A DNA stretch of 64,000 nucleotides from Asparagopsis taxiformis. Lineage: Eukaryota; Rhodophyta; Florideophyceae; Bonnemaisoniales; Bonnemaisoniaceae. The DNA lies in contig JALQPE010001823.1 of assembly GCA_030407315.1 (NCBI GenBank), positions 124,001 to 188,000 on the forward strand. Reading direction: 5' to 3'. Both the position numbers and the translations under genes were made by a program. This document shows positions 21,759 through 31,673 of the stretch, one piece after another. Below the pieces are notes generated by a model. It made no database searches. It was not told where the DNA came from and was given only the letters and a program-made list of their open reading frames with translations. Position 1 is the stretch's first letter, and each line of letters begins with the position of its first letter.

Positions 21759-22583
21759 ATGACCATCTGCAAATTCTACCAGTCGGGCCGTTGCAGATAC
21801 GGCAACAATTGCAAGTTTGAGCACATCGACCCGCCAGGCGCAGTCGGCGGTAGCGGTGGTAGTGGTGGTGGCGGCGGCGGCGGCTCACGGGGCGCGCGTT
21901 CAGGCGGCGCATTCGGGAATTCAACAAACGACCCATTCGCACCGTCGGCGCCGCACAAACCAAGGCAGCAGTCCAATAAGATCACGGACGATCACCCGCA
22001 GTGGCCGCTGAGCGCCATCGGCATGAAGGACGATTGCACGCGCGGCAACGAACTGACGGGCGATTGTTCGCCAGAGGAGCTACGCGCGATGGCGTATGCG
22101 AGTGCTCCGCGCGGCATGTCTGCGGAAATCACTCAGCGCGAAAGCCAGTTTGTCGCCGAGCATCGTGCAAAGGTGGACGCGTTATCGAGGGGCGGTATGC
22201 AGACACATGCGCCGAATAACAACCGCACACAACCGGGCGATCCGTTCTCAAAGTCGATGCCCAACGGAAATAACTCTAACTTTGCGTCCTTTGCTCAACA
22301 ACAGCCCGTCGCCAACGGCATGGCGCAGGAGCCCATGAACTCGGACTTTGGACAGCCAATGCAGCAGAACGCGGCGCCGTTTGGACAGCAGCAACAGCAG
22401 CCGGTTTCGCAGCCCGCCAACCCGTTTGCAGGCAATAATAGCTTTGGACAAGCTACGTCGGCAACCATGACGCAAGACCCCTCGTCGCCGCCATTGACCG
22501 CGGCGCAAGAACAGCAGTTTAGCGCTTCGCAGTTTGGATTTGCGAGAGTGCCCGAAACTGCACCACCACCGAGGTTCTATTAA
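21759..22583 (+). CDS. NUP42: Nucleoporin NUP42/NUPL2-like protein with CCCH zinc finger and FG repeats
   Basis: 274 aa, single exon. The protein opens with a C-x7-C-x5-C-x3-H zinc finger (residues 4-22, CKFYQSGRCRYGNNCKFEH), as human NUPL2 and yeast Nup42 do. A Gly-rich linker follows, then HPQWPLSAIG...CSPEELRAMAY, a segment shared by Nup42 proteins. The C-terminal half is Gln/Asn-rich with several FG dipeptides (NSFGQ, PFGQQ, QFGF). These nucleoporins sit on the cytoplasmic face of the pore and assist mRNA export with Gle1 and the Dbp5 helicase. It is convergent with PSF2, 104 nt between stops. Confidence 0.85.
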   Translation: MTICKFYQSGRCRYGNNCKFEHIDPPGAVGGSGGSGGGGGGGSRGARSGGAFGNSTNDPFAPSAPHKPRQQSNKITDDHPQWPLSAIGMKDDCTRGNELTGDCSPEELRAMAYASAPRGMSAEITQRESQFVAEHRAKVDALSRGGMQTHAPNNNRTQPGDPFSKSMPNGNNSNFASFAQQQPVANGMAQEPMNSDFGQPMQQNAAPFGQQQQQPVSQPANPFAGNNSFGQATSATMTQDPSSPPLTAAQEQQFSASQFGFARVPETAPPPRFY

Positions 22584-22687
22584 ACAAGTCAAGTCAAACC
22601 GTGTTTTGCTGCAACTGCGATATGCGCATATCTCTACCTATCGCGAGTGTACATAGCATCTGCGAACAAATTTGCAACCTTGTCAAT

Positions 22688-23577
22688 TTAGTTTCTTCGA
22701 ATAACACGACGGAGCTGTCTACCTTGTACCTGTCGAGGTTCGGATTCGGCGGCTGTCGTGCTCGTTGCGTTTGTTTCAGATAAAGGATTAGTTGTGTCGG
22801 GAGTGACATGAATAGTATACAGATTTTCGAGCACACGAGTTAAGATGGGTCGGTGAATGTTGATCTCATGCAATGATAGATTGTTCAGTTTGATAGCGTT
22901 GGCGCGGTCACGCACGTTGGTCTGCATCCATTTACGCATTTTACTGTCGCGAACGTTGGAAAGATCCTCGACCGATCTGCGGATCTGCGAGCTGTTTGTC
23001 AAGTCATCCTGCGCATGATGCAACAACAGTGACGCAATCTATCGCGTAGTGTAGCGTAGCACATGAAATAAAGTTGTCACAACAAACCCAAACATTAGAT
23101 TGAACAAGTTTGCATTCATTTGGTCGTTGCGCCACTCGCAGCGACGAATTGCACGTACCTCCGAAAAATAGAACGGTATTGGTTGCAGCTCTTCTTCATT
23201 TTCCTTCTCGTCCGCAATAAAGCTGTCGATACTTTTAACATTGAGCCAGCTCGGTGGCAGGATCTTGCAGCGGTGGAATTTCTTCAAAGCAATCGCGAGC
23301 CATAGGGGCACCTGGAGGATGTAAGCGCATCAAAAGTGACAAATGTTAGAGCAACTTTGCTGCAGCGATGTCGGCTGCCTTTGAAAAGCGTGTTGATGGC
23401 GTCACGAACCGTCGTTGAAATAGAAGGCTCAAAGGGACCAAAGTTGCCTCTGATGAGACTGATTACGGCGGATCGGACCATAGGGTTGATTTCGATAAGC
23501 TCATCTTCGGCGAAAAATTCAGCTCGCTGCAATGCCAGCTGTGCATTGGCAGCCTCTGTGGTACTCGACGCCTCCAT
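22688..23577 (-). CDS. PSF2: GINS complex subunit PSF2
   Basis: Three exons: 23577..23410, 23311..23159 and 23038..22688. Introns are 98 nt (donor GTTCGT, branch CTAAC) and 120 nt (donor GTACGT, acceptor GATAG), both phase 0. The assembled 223-aa protein aligns without gaps around the joins to Psf2: AEFFAEDELIEINP and GNFGPFEP in exon 1, VPLWLAIALKKFHRCKILPP at the start of exon 2, and LLLHHAQDD then NLSLHEIN in exon 3. The second acceptor was chosen because it preserves the helix before LLLHHA; a downstream CAG would delete seven residues. GINS joins Cdc45 and MCM2-7 in the replicative helicase. A polar C-terminal extension of about 35 residues exceeds the human protein. Confidence 0.92.
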
Positions 23578-24015
23578 GAAACGGAACCGCTATTCGCTGA
23601 GCATAGAATGAGCGGTATGCACGTGTGAAAGATGGAGCGAAATGGGTCGGGGCAGGACTGGATGGTGGTTGGTGTGTTTGCGGAACAGTTTGCCGGGGCG
23701 TTGGAGGGCTGTGTGTGAAGGAGGAGAGATGGCCGGGTATCAAGGAAGACTGGTGGTGTTTTCCCGCCAAAACAAGTGTTATTTGAATATTTTTCACTCA
23801 CCCTCAGCGAGTACGAGGCAGCGACTCAGAAGAAATGATGCGCAGCTCATTTCAAACGAGTATGAGACGGCACTGCGTTTGGACTTTTTCACAAAAGTTT
23901 TTCATCTTTCAAGGAAATATATCGACATTGCTTGACCATCCAAGCAAACTCTACGTTTCGAGTCGTCAGAGACTTGGGTTTTGGATTGCACCAACGTTCG
24001 TCCCTCGTCAACTAG
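23578..24015. other. Divergent region (PSF2 / small membrane protein)
   Basis: 438 nt. Overlapping short frames have no family resemblance. The stretch probably holds both promoters. Confidence 0.45.
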
Positions 24016-24228
24016 ATGGCATTTGCGGCTCCAACGGCGGGATCCTACATTCTTGGTGCACTGGTAATTGTCGCCGGAATTATTGTTCCACTAACAGTCA
24101 TGGTAAGTAGGCGGAAATTGGACGCGATGACGCGGCAAGCTTTGCTCTATTCGCAGATACTGATCGTTTTGTTCGGGTTGTACAAACAGATCATCAAGAA
24201 CAAGAAGATATTTGCGCGTCAAGAGTAA
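24016..24228 (+). CDS. Small membrane protein, two predicted helices
   Basis: 70 aa, family not recognised. Two hydrophobic segments (about 10-30 and 43-60) are separated by a basic loop (SRRKLDAMTRQ), and the C-terminus is Lys-rich. The length and lack of a signal peptide suit a small subunit of an organellar or ER membrane complex, but this is only a guess. The frame is intact, starts with ATG after a CAACTAG sequence, and the 3' end faces MPC2 with 121 nt between stops. GTAAGT occurs inside the frame (about 24103), so an alternative splice form cannot be excluded. Confidence 0.5.
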   Translation: MAFAAPTAGSYILGALVIVAGIIVPLTVMVSRRKLDAMTRQALLYSQILIVLFGLYKQIIKNKKIFARQE

Positions 24229-24349
24229 CATGTCAAATACGGACTGACTGCGAATCTAGCGTTGCGATTTCAAGACTAGCCGGGAACGGTCGGCAATATG
24301 TTTGATTGTGCTACTCACATCGGCTGCGTAATGACGGTTTACAAAGAGC

Positions 24350-24981
24350 CTATTTTTCAATGGCATCTGCCAATCCGCCCGTCCCTGTCACCTGTCGACC
24401 GCGAAATACTCGGTATAACTGATAGACATTTGTCGCTGCTACAAAAATGTTCGCTCCGGCCAAGTTGTAGTTCAAAGGCGTGATCACGAAACTCCATCGC
24501 GCTGCAATATTTAGGACGGCAATGCACAATAAAATCGCATATCGCGCATTGATAATGCTCCATGTCAGAATAGGTGCTATCCAATGAGAAAATGAACGAC
24601 GACGACGAAAAACAGACGCTCACAACGTACTCCAAACAACTCCCGTGAGTGCCAAAGCTATAATCCACAATCACAGTGTCATAGAGTTAGTTGCATCACA
24701 TTGCGCACCGAAATTTGTACCAAAATAACGCAAGCCTCACGTACCTGAGCACTGTGGAACAGATACGTCCTCCACCGGACGCGTCATATCGGACAAACTA
24801 GCAAGTACCAAGCCCCATTTCATAGTGGGAGCCCAGAAGAAAACTGCACGCACGCGATGCGAAAACAACGTTAGATACGCATAGTAGTAATGTACACTGG
24901 TGCGAGAAGCAGCAACAACAGTCACTAACCAGTCCTTATACCTGCTGGATGATCCAGAAGCGCGCGCAATCTCGCAGCCAT
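24350..24981 (-). CDS. MPC2: Mitochondrial pyruvate carrier subunit, MPC2-like
   Basis: Four exons: 24981..24942, 24843..24745, 24657..24631 and 24501..24350. Introns are 98, 87 and 129 nt with donors GTATAA, GTACGT and GTACGT; branch motifs CTAAC are clear in the first two. All joins are phase 1. The 105-aa product has the MPC hallmarks: LLDHPAVFFWAPTMKWG, LASLSDMTRPVEDVS, GVVWTRWSFVITPLNY and ANIFVAATNVYQLYR. It would form a heterodimer with an MPC1 subunit in the inner mitochondrial membrane to import pyruvate. Exon 3 is only 27 nt. The gene lies on the same strand as, and between, the two pyruvate dehydrogenase E1 genes. Confidence 0.92.
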
Positions 24982-25294
24982 GTTTCTTTGCGGTTGGATT
25001 GGTAAATCTGGGCACACAAATTACTTGAAATCGGCACGTAAGCCCCAATTTCAGTCGCCGAGTCGAGCGTGAGAACCAAGTTTGTCGTCAAGCAACGCGC
25101 ACAAATCGCAACTGTGTACTGCGCTGAATATTGGAATCCTGCAAATGACAGCAATGAGATTCACCTGTGCAGCTGCAATATTATCGAATGGACTATAGGA
25201 TTCAAGTGTCTTACGCCCGCCATTTCATCCAAATTTCCGTTATTTCATTATGTTTTTGCACAACTGTGTCACCGATATTCTCCAGCCAATCACC

Positions 25295-25582
25295 ATGACC
25301 GATGCGCAGATCACATATCTCCTGTCGACAATAAGCGCCGCCAATTGGCCCATCTTCTCTCGACTGGATTTATCCCAAAACTCACTCGACTGTACACCAC
25401 GAAAACAACAACTGATTCACCCTTCCCCTGCATATTTTCCAAACAAACCAGTGTATTCCCCCGACAGTGTCGTCGAAACATTACGCGGAGATTCCCCACA
25501 GCGCTCGTCAACTAATCCACCAACCGCTCAACAACCTCTACTAGCTGCATCTCTCCTCCAGATAGTACCCACCTGCAATTAA
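25295..25582 (+). CDS. Candidate small ORF, unknown
   Basis: A 95-codon frame from the ATG at 25295, between MPC2 (divergent) and the coiled-coil gene (tandem). The translation is Pro/Ser/Gln-rich in its second half and matches nothing I recognise. It may instead be part of the leader region of the downstream gene. Confidence 0.25.
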   Translation: MTDAQITYLLSTISAANWPIFSRLDLSQNSLDCTPRKQQLIHPSPAYFPNKPVYSPDSVVETLRGDSPQRSSTNPPTAQQPLLAASLLQIVPTCN

Positions 25583-25703
25583 ACCAGTAACTGTACAAAC
25601 ATCCAAGCCGCCAAATCAGAACCGGTAGACGCTCCGTATCACAATTCACCTATCACCAGCGCTCGGCCACCAGCTGGAGTCCAAACAAAACGCCTGAATC
25701 CCG

Positions 25704-26522
25704 ATGGAAAACATCTCGATCACCAAATCCAACGCACAGACCAAAACGCGTTACGCGCGTGCCCAGCCGAGGAATCCAGTCGCCAAATCGGGGTGCAGTA
25801 CCGCCACCTTTGTATCTGCGTCTTTCGCATCCCCCATTCGTCACCCTTGTGAAAAGTTGACCCACACCCTGCATCGCGCGCGCGCGAATCCACCGCCAAA
25901 GCGCAGAAGGGCCTTTGTCGTCCATTGCGAGGCCGGTGGACCCAATGAAGACGCAGAGCGCAAAGAGCTGGCCAAGCTGGAAGGCGAGCTACGCGACATG
26001 TTCAAGGAAGCGCTCAGCAAGGAGATCAGGGATTCCGATAAGGAGGTGTTGCGCGATTCCGATCAACGCGTAGTGGGCGGCATTACCGACCTCGCAATAG
26101 ACGACATAGAGGGAATAGCCGGCGATGTTAAAAGCGAATTGGAAGATGTCGAGGCTATTTCCCAACAGTACGCCTCAAACTTGATGGCGGAAGCGGCTGA
26201 ATCGTTGCTGGAAAAGTACGAAGACCAAAGGGAGCAATTACTACAAACGGTCAGTCGTGATCGCGGCCTTATCCAAGACGAACTGCAGAAGATTGAAAAG
26301 CTGTCCGAGTCAGTAAAGTCTTCCAGGACTTCGCGCTCAGACTTGTCGACAAAGGGAAAGCTGTTGTTTTTATTTGCAAGTATGTTTGGTGTGGGCGCTT
26401 TGATTTATGGCTGGACTGGTTTTATTGAAAGCGACAGTGCAGCTGTACAAAACGCAGCGATTGACGCTTTGTTCGCTGCTATAGCAGCATTTTTCTACTC
26501 TCAAGAAAAGTTGAACAGTTGA
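25704..26522 (+). CDS. Coiled-coil membrane protein, probably plastid-targeted
   Basis: 272 aa, family not recognised. The first 75 or so residues are rich in Ser, Thr, Ala, Arg and Pro with hardly any acid and end at AFVVHCEAGG, a transit-peptide-like boundary. The middle (about 80-215) is a charged, heptad-like helix suited to a coiled coil. Two hydrophobic helices near the C-terminus (about 222-240 and 248-265) would anchor it in an envelope or thylakoid membrane. The 3' end is convergent with the DnaJ gene. Function is unknown; a structural role in plastid membranes is only inference. Confidence 0.65.
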   Translation: MENISITKSNAQTKTRYARAQPRNPVAKSGCSTATFVSASFASPIRHPCEKLTHTLHRARANPPPKRRRAFVVHCEAGGPNEDAERKELAKLEGELRDMFKEALSKEIRDSDKEVLRDSDQRVVGGITDLAIDDIEGIAGDVKSELEDVEAISQQYASNLMAEAAESLLEKYEDQREQLLQTVSRDRGLIQDELQKIEKLSESVKSSRTSRSDLSTKGKLLFLFASMFGVGALIYGWTGFIESDSAAVQNAAIDALFAAIAAFFYSQEKLNS

Positions 26523-26770
26523 TGGCTTACTCTGCATGTGACATTACAACCATAGCGCTAGCATATTCATTTTCTAGCGGTCAAGTTGGATGAATAGGCT
26601 GCGCCACACCAATAAAAGAGTAAGAGTCCTACGGACAGCAAGAGTCCTTAGCGCAGAAACTGCGTAGGTTGGCATTCGTGTTACCTAGAATACCCCCTGT
26701 GATGAAACAGAGCATATTTACTTGTGGTTACGATACATGGCTGTGGTGTACAGGCGATGAACGATTCCTA

Positions 26771-28110
26771 TTAGCCTTGAGCACATTGCACTCTCGGCTG
26801 TTCGTCATCATCTTCATCATAAGCGGTTCCGTTAGATTGTGCTGGTCTGACATGTTCATTCTCAAAGTCAATCATATGAACCTCGTCAACTTCAGCGTTT
26901 CCACTGGACGGGAGTGGCGTACGTGAGCCCAACACCTTTTCGATGACACTAGCCTGTTCAGGTCCCACAAACACGGGGAACTTGATCGAAAACTTGACAA
27001 ACATGTAGCCCTTCTCGTCAGGTTGCTTCCATGTAGGCATACCTTCACCAGGGATACTCTTGATAAGACCGGGGGTGATGACCGAGCCCGGTGGAGAGGT
27101 GACATGAAGGAGCCTTCCGTCGAGCTGCTTCACGTGGAATTCGAGACCACAAAGGGCATCTGTGAGGGAAACTTCCTTCTCAATGATTAGATTATTTTCT
27201 TTTCTAGTAAACGTTTGGTGCTCCTCCAGCTTGAGCACTACGACGACATCGCCGGCAACAAGACCAGGATTTGCATTTGCTTCACCCGTGAAGACAATCT
27301 TCTGACCGTTATGCATTCCCTTGTCCACGTACACTTCAAGAACCTTCCTTTCCTTGGAAACCTTTTCACCGTTACATGACGGGCACTTGTACCTATCCAG
27401 GATGACTTCACCCAGGCCTCTGCAGACGGAACAATGGCTCTGAACTTGCTGGACCATACCGGGGCCAATTTGGTTGAGAGAAATCTGAATACCACGACCA
27501 CGACATGTGGAGCAAGTTGAGACACCTTCCGGTCGACTGGTACCCTTTCCATTGCAAGCTTTGCAAACCCTGTTGCGAATAATGGCTAGTTTGCACATTT
27601 TGCCCTTGTAAAGGTCTTCAAGTGTTACGCGGAGACTGTGGACGACATTGTCGCCCTTACGCGGACCGCGGTGCTGATGACCGCCACCGCCGAACATGGC
27701 ACTGAAAAGGTCATGGGCGTCTGAGGGGCCGCCACCATCTTTGAGGCCCTCTTCGCCATAATCGTCATAAATTTGTCTCTTCTCTTCATCGCTGAGGACT
27801 TCAAAGGCGGTTGTAATTTCTTTGAACATTTCCTCGTCACCACCCTTGTCTGGATGATGGGTCATGGCGAGCTTACGGTAAGCTTTCTTGATTTGGTTTG
27901 GCTGCGCATCTTTCGGGACGCCCTGTATTTGCGAACAAGCAAGCATGACAAAGGGAGGGGGTCAGATGTTGTTTGACATGGGAGGGAATGGAAGGGGACA
28001 AGGGGGGCTTAACTTACGAGAATTTCATAAAACCTGTCGTTATCGACCTTGCGACGGCGGCCACCGCCCATGCCCATGCCGTCCATGCCAGGAAATCCAC
28101 CGCCGAACAT
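26771..28110 (-). CDS. DNAJA2: Type I (DNAJA) Hsp40 co-chaperone
   Basis: Exon 1 (28110..28018) and exon 2 (27922..26771) are joined across a 95-nt phase-0 intron (donor GTAAGT, branch CTGAC, acceptor ATACAG). The 414-aa protein has a Gly/Met-rich start, a J domain with the HPD motif (THHPDKGGD), a G/F-rich linker, four zinc-binding CxxCxGxx units (CKACNGKG, CSTCRGRG, CSVCRGLG, CPSCNGEK) and the C-terminal substrate-binding region. This is the size and order of Ydj1/DNAJA2. It would stimulate Hsp70 in the cytosol. It ends in CAQG, a CaaX-like box with an unusual last residue. Confidence 0.95.
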
Positions 28111-28507
28111 TATGAGTGGAGGGGAGTCGGAAAAAAGTTAGTTGCGCGGGCAAGGAATTGGAGGAGAGGCGGGGAAGAATAAATGAGCAGAGACGGCGGT
28201 GTGGGCGAGTGGGGAAAGGAAGTTACCAGAAAAGGGAAGATTGTGCGGGCGACAGCGCTAGTTTAGCAAAGATCAACGTGTAATGGGACTGGATGGGGCG
28301 ATGGTTGCGGTATGAGCATTGGCATGCTGTTGTGGCCCACTTTCGAAGACGCCGGCGGGACTGCTGTCTGTTCTTTCTAGACTCATTCTTGCAAGCCGAA
28401 GTTTCGAGAATAATCCTGGACACCTGTCCGATTTACAATGGCTATGGCCACCAATGTTGTCGCTTACAGTAAGACGCCATCATGCCGTTTCGTCGATAAC
28501 AATGTCT
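28111..28507. other. Intergenic region (PRP19 / DnaJ)
   Basis: 397 nt between two minus-strand genes; it holds the DnaJ promoter and PRP19 3' UTR. Nothing else was seen. Confidence 0.45.
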
Positions 28508-30133
28508 CTACGCCGTGCCGTACTTGCGCAATATGGCGTCTGCTCCGCCCAGCAGTAAATACTGCCCATCCATTCCCCATACCGACCCCAACCGGCTCCA
28601 TTCTCCGTCGCTCACTCCACTCATTCCGTCGGTGAACAATCTCGCTACTGTGTCCGCCTTCTTCCTCGCCGCAAATAGCACAGCACTATTCAACCCTGCC
28701 CCACATCCAAATGTGCCACTGCTATCTAACGACACTGCCACTCGCCCCTTATGCTCCTCGTCAACAACTACCTGCCCGCTCACCTGTTGTTTCCTCAAAT
28801 CCCACATATTAACGCGCCCGTCCACACAGCTCGCCATATAGTACCCTTTGTCGCTCATCTCGACTGATGTAACCCCCGTGCTAGTCCTACTTTTCTCTCC
28901 TAATTCAGCAATACACTTCATCGACTTTGCATCCCACATCTGTACAATTCCATCTCTTCGCCCTGCTGCAAAGATCATTCCATCTGGATGCACTGCTGCA
29001 CTGCCAAAATGTACTCCACTGTCCTCCTGACATGACACCATTTGTGCCCTTTCGATGTCGCGCCATACCCACCGTCCCTTCTCATAGCAACACAACAGTA
29101 ATGTGCCTATCGGGTGTGTCGCTATGTCAACAACAGCAGATTGTCCTTGGAAGCTGTCCTTTTCCTTCCATTCCGCCCTGTCCACCTCCCATACTTTCAC
29201 TGTACCATCACCGCCGCTACTCAACAGTCTATTCACATGTTGCGCCGTCCGACATATTCTCCTCACTCCTCCATTCGCATCCGAATGCGCCTTGTTTGCA
29301 GATCCTGAAACCTTCAACCCATCCACATCAGCGCGATGTATTTTCCCAACAGACGTACCACTATAAACAATATTCTCAACGATTTCGACGCTCGTAATTG
29401 CTACCGACTTTTCATCCAACGACAAAGATGATCGCTGCGAGAATTGACCGACCTGAGCCGAAGTGGCAAGTGTCGACGGTAGCACGCGTGCCTTGCGCTT
29501 CGTCTGTAGTTCTTGGCACGTGGACTCGATTTGTTTCAGAATGTCACTAGGAAGTTTGGCATCAATTGGCTGCGAGTTTTCCATAACAACATCCTTTTGT
29601 CGTCCCTTCGCTTCTATGTCATTGCCAACACCATTCGAACTCGGTTGCTCAACTTGCTTATCCAAATTCGCAGGTTGAGCCGCAATTTGCTGCTCTTCGC
29701 GCTCTGTTTGGACGCTCGGTTGCTCAACTTGTTCGTCAGTAACATTGCCAACCGCAGCTTCCTTTTCCTCCATGAGTCTTGCAATAACTCTAGTCGCAGC
29801 GTCGTACTGATATAAAGCATGCGCAAGCTCCTGTCGAGTTTCGTTGAGAACCATCTTGAGGCGATGATTCTCCAGCATCACCGTATCCCATTCGTTTTGT
29901 AAATGCTGTAGAATACCGGGAAGCGAAGTCGCCGTTGGTGGCACCGGTCTTGAAACATTGCCTGTTGGTTTGATAGCAATAAGATCTTGTTTTGAGAGCT
30001 CTTGTCCAGTTTCAGGGCATCGGCCATTTGTTGCATCGAGTGCTTTTTCAATGAGACGCTTCTCGAAAATGTGGCCGCTTTTGGCGGACACGACTGGCTC
30101 TTCGGGCACCACGCCAGAAATTGCGCAGTACAT
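28508..30133 (-). CDS. PRP19: Pre-mRNA-processing factor 19, U-box E3 ligase
   Basis: 541 aa, single exon. It begins MYCAISGVVPEEPVVS, the start of the Prp19 U-box (about 1-70), which includes GRCPETGQELSKQDL. The conserved Prp19 helical segment follows (LPGILQHLQNEWDTVMLEN and onward, about 78-135), then a Gln/Glu-rich linker and C-terminal WD40 repeats (about 230-541; recognisable WEVD, MWDAK and MWDLRKQQ blades). It is the core of the NineTeen complex that activates the spliceosome. It is slightly longer than human PRPF19 (504 aa) because of the linker. Its promoter is shared with the divergent caprin-like gene. Confidence 0.95.
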   Translation of the reverse strand: MYCAISGVVPEEPVVSAKSGHIFEKRLIEKALDATNGRCPETGQELSKQDLIAIKPTGNVSRPVPPTATSLPGILQHLQNEWDTVMLENHRLKMVLNETRQELAHALYQYDAATRVIARLMEEKEAAVGNVTDEQVEQPSVQTEREEQQIAAQPANLDKQVEQPSSNGVGNDIEAKGRQKDVVMENSQPIDAKLPSDILKQIESTCQELQTKRKARVLPSTLATSAQVGQFSQRSSLSLDEKSVAITSVEIVENIVYSGTSVGKIHRADVDGLKVSGSANKAHSDANGGVRRICRTAQHVNRLLSSGGDGTVKVWEVDRAEWKEKDSFQGQSAVVDIATHPIGTLLLCCYEKGRWVWRDIERAQMVSCQEDSGVHFGSAAVHPDGMIFAAGRRDGIVQMWDAKSMKCIAELGEKSRTSTGVTSVEMSDKGYYMASCVDGRVNMWDLRKQQVSGQVVVDEEHKGRVAVSLDSSGTFGCGAGLNSAVLFAARKKADTVARLFTDGMSGVSDGEWSRLGSVWGMDGQYLLLGGADAILRKYGTA

Positions 30134-30578
30134 GGTTAGAGTAGGTGAGAAGTAAAAGTTGGGAAGCGGCGATTTGTGAGAGCAACAGGTCGAAAGGGCG
30201 CATCGAGTAATGGAGCGAGTATCTAATGTGAAAAGTTGATCCGATGATTATTTTTTGGATTTTTGAAAATCAAGTCATTATCAAAATGTCAGAGGCACAT
30301 GAAATCTATTGGATGAAAGAGATTTTTGATAGATCGTCGTGAAAACGTAGATCGAAAGTTGCGTGCCTGTAAGATAGCAACTCTCTTATCTTTCCTTCCA
30401 CAAACGCCATGTATCTTTGCTTACGCCTTCATGATGCAATCACCATTGCCAGCAACGACAATTGCAGTGTAGCCTGTCCGTCATCACGGAATGAGAGAAG
30501 CCGTATTTTGACTATCTCATCCGCCAACACTCCTGTCACTACCCACGCCCACATCTACCGTATCAGCACAAACGCACC
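30134..30578. other. Divergent promoter region (PRP19 / caprin-like)
   Basis: 445 nt. AT-rich in the middle, C/A-rich before the plus-strand start. No element was identified. Confidence 0.45.
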
Positions 30579-31511
30579 ATGAGTGAGAAGGAGCGGATTG
30601 ATGCCTGTCTTCGCATCGTATCTAATCGATGTCGAAATTTGCGAAAAGCGATCGATAGAGCAAAGGGACTGCAGCAAGCTCTAACCGATGGCCAAACTTT
30701 ACGCGACGAACAACTCGACGTCATCAAAGCCATTCCAAAGAAGGAGGCCCTCCTAGCTGAGCTGCAAGAAATAATGAGGAAACAGACCGCAGTTGCAGAA
30801 CCGAAACAAGAGCAAACGTCCAAGCAGAGTAAACACACTGCAAAGACTGCCAAGTCCGTTGACGAAAGCAATGGTGCTCATGCCGATTCCTTGGAAGATC
30901 ACAAGTCCACCGATACGCCGGGCAGCAACTCCAGTGATACACCGACGCAGGAGAACGACGGCATTGATTTGGCCGCCCTTGAGGAGAAATATGCCGTTGA
31001 GAATAAGCGTCTTGAGGAGGAGAATGCAAGACTTGCCAATGCGATGAGAGATTTGACCGTCGAACAAAACGAAACGCTGATCCGAGAGAAGAGAGAGGTG
31101 GTGCAGAAAATTCTGAATCTTGCACATATCGCCGATTTTCTTCGTGACCAGGGAACTCGAAACGTTCTGCTCAAGTTTTTCCAACCTGCAGATCCAAACG
31201 GTGCGAGTAGTCTCAACGAACTCGACATGGATTTACTGTGCTACTTCAACATGATGCTCACCTCTCCTAATGGCAACGTTGCTCACAACTCGGCCGTCGA
31301 CGTATCCACTGCTCATTGTCTGGAATACTTGAACGTGTCGCAGTCTGATGCTTTCAAGGGTACTTCGTACGCGCGCTTAACTGAAATTGTGGAAACGATT
31401 GCAACTTGTCCAATCCTTACACGCCGGGGTGAAACGAATGGCACTGGTGAAGCTAGATCTGCAGGGAATGGTACATCTGAAGCGAGTGGAGGGATAGTCG
31501 AGGGGGAATAA
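30579..31511 (+). CDS. Coiled-coil protein, possibly caprin-like
   Basis: 310 aa, single exon. The N-terminal helix (about 10-65: NRCRNLRKAIDRAKGL...GQTLRDEQLDVIKAIP) resembles the first homology region of caprin proteins, where a helix, a QxLxxxQ-type turn and a second helix also occur. A polar Ser/Thr/Asp linker follows, then a charged coiled coil (about 130-175) and a helical segment containing a FLRDQGTRNVLLKFF motif. Caprins are cytoplasmic RNA-binding proteins of stress granules, but the RG-rich C-terminus of animal caprin is absent. The identification is weak; what is certain is a real coiled-coil gene. Confidence 0.45.
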   Translation: MSEKERIDACLRIVSNRCRNLRKAIDRAKGLQQALTDGQTLRDEQLDVIKAIPKKEALLAELQEIMRKQTAVAEPKQEQTSKQSKHTAKTAKSVDESNGAHADSLEDHKSTDTPGSNSSDTPTQENDGIDLAALEEKYAVENKRLEEENARLANAMRDLTVEQNETLIREKREVVQKILNLAHIADFLRDQGTRNVLLKFFQPADPNGASSLNELDMDLLCYFNMMLTSPNGNVAHNSAVDVSTAHCLEYLNVSQSDAFKGTSYARLTEIVETIATCPILTRRGETNGTGEARSAGNGTSEASGGIVEGE

Positions 31512-31673
31512 GGGAGCAAGTTGAATGTATGGCGGTCACATTGGATGCGCATAGTAGCTCCAAAATAGTTGGAAGACATTAAAGTGGATGCGAGCTGACC
31601 ATAGCTAGCATAAGAGAGGAGGATGTACAGAGCACAATTGCTGGATTTTACTACAGACGATTCAAGGCGAGGC

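Noticed and set aside
24357..25154. Three separate minus-strand frames (105, 103, 72 codons) as independent genes
   Set aside because: They are intron-containing readings of one MPC2-like gene. The correct frames emerge only after splicing.
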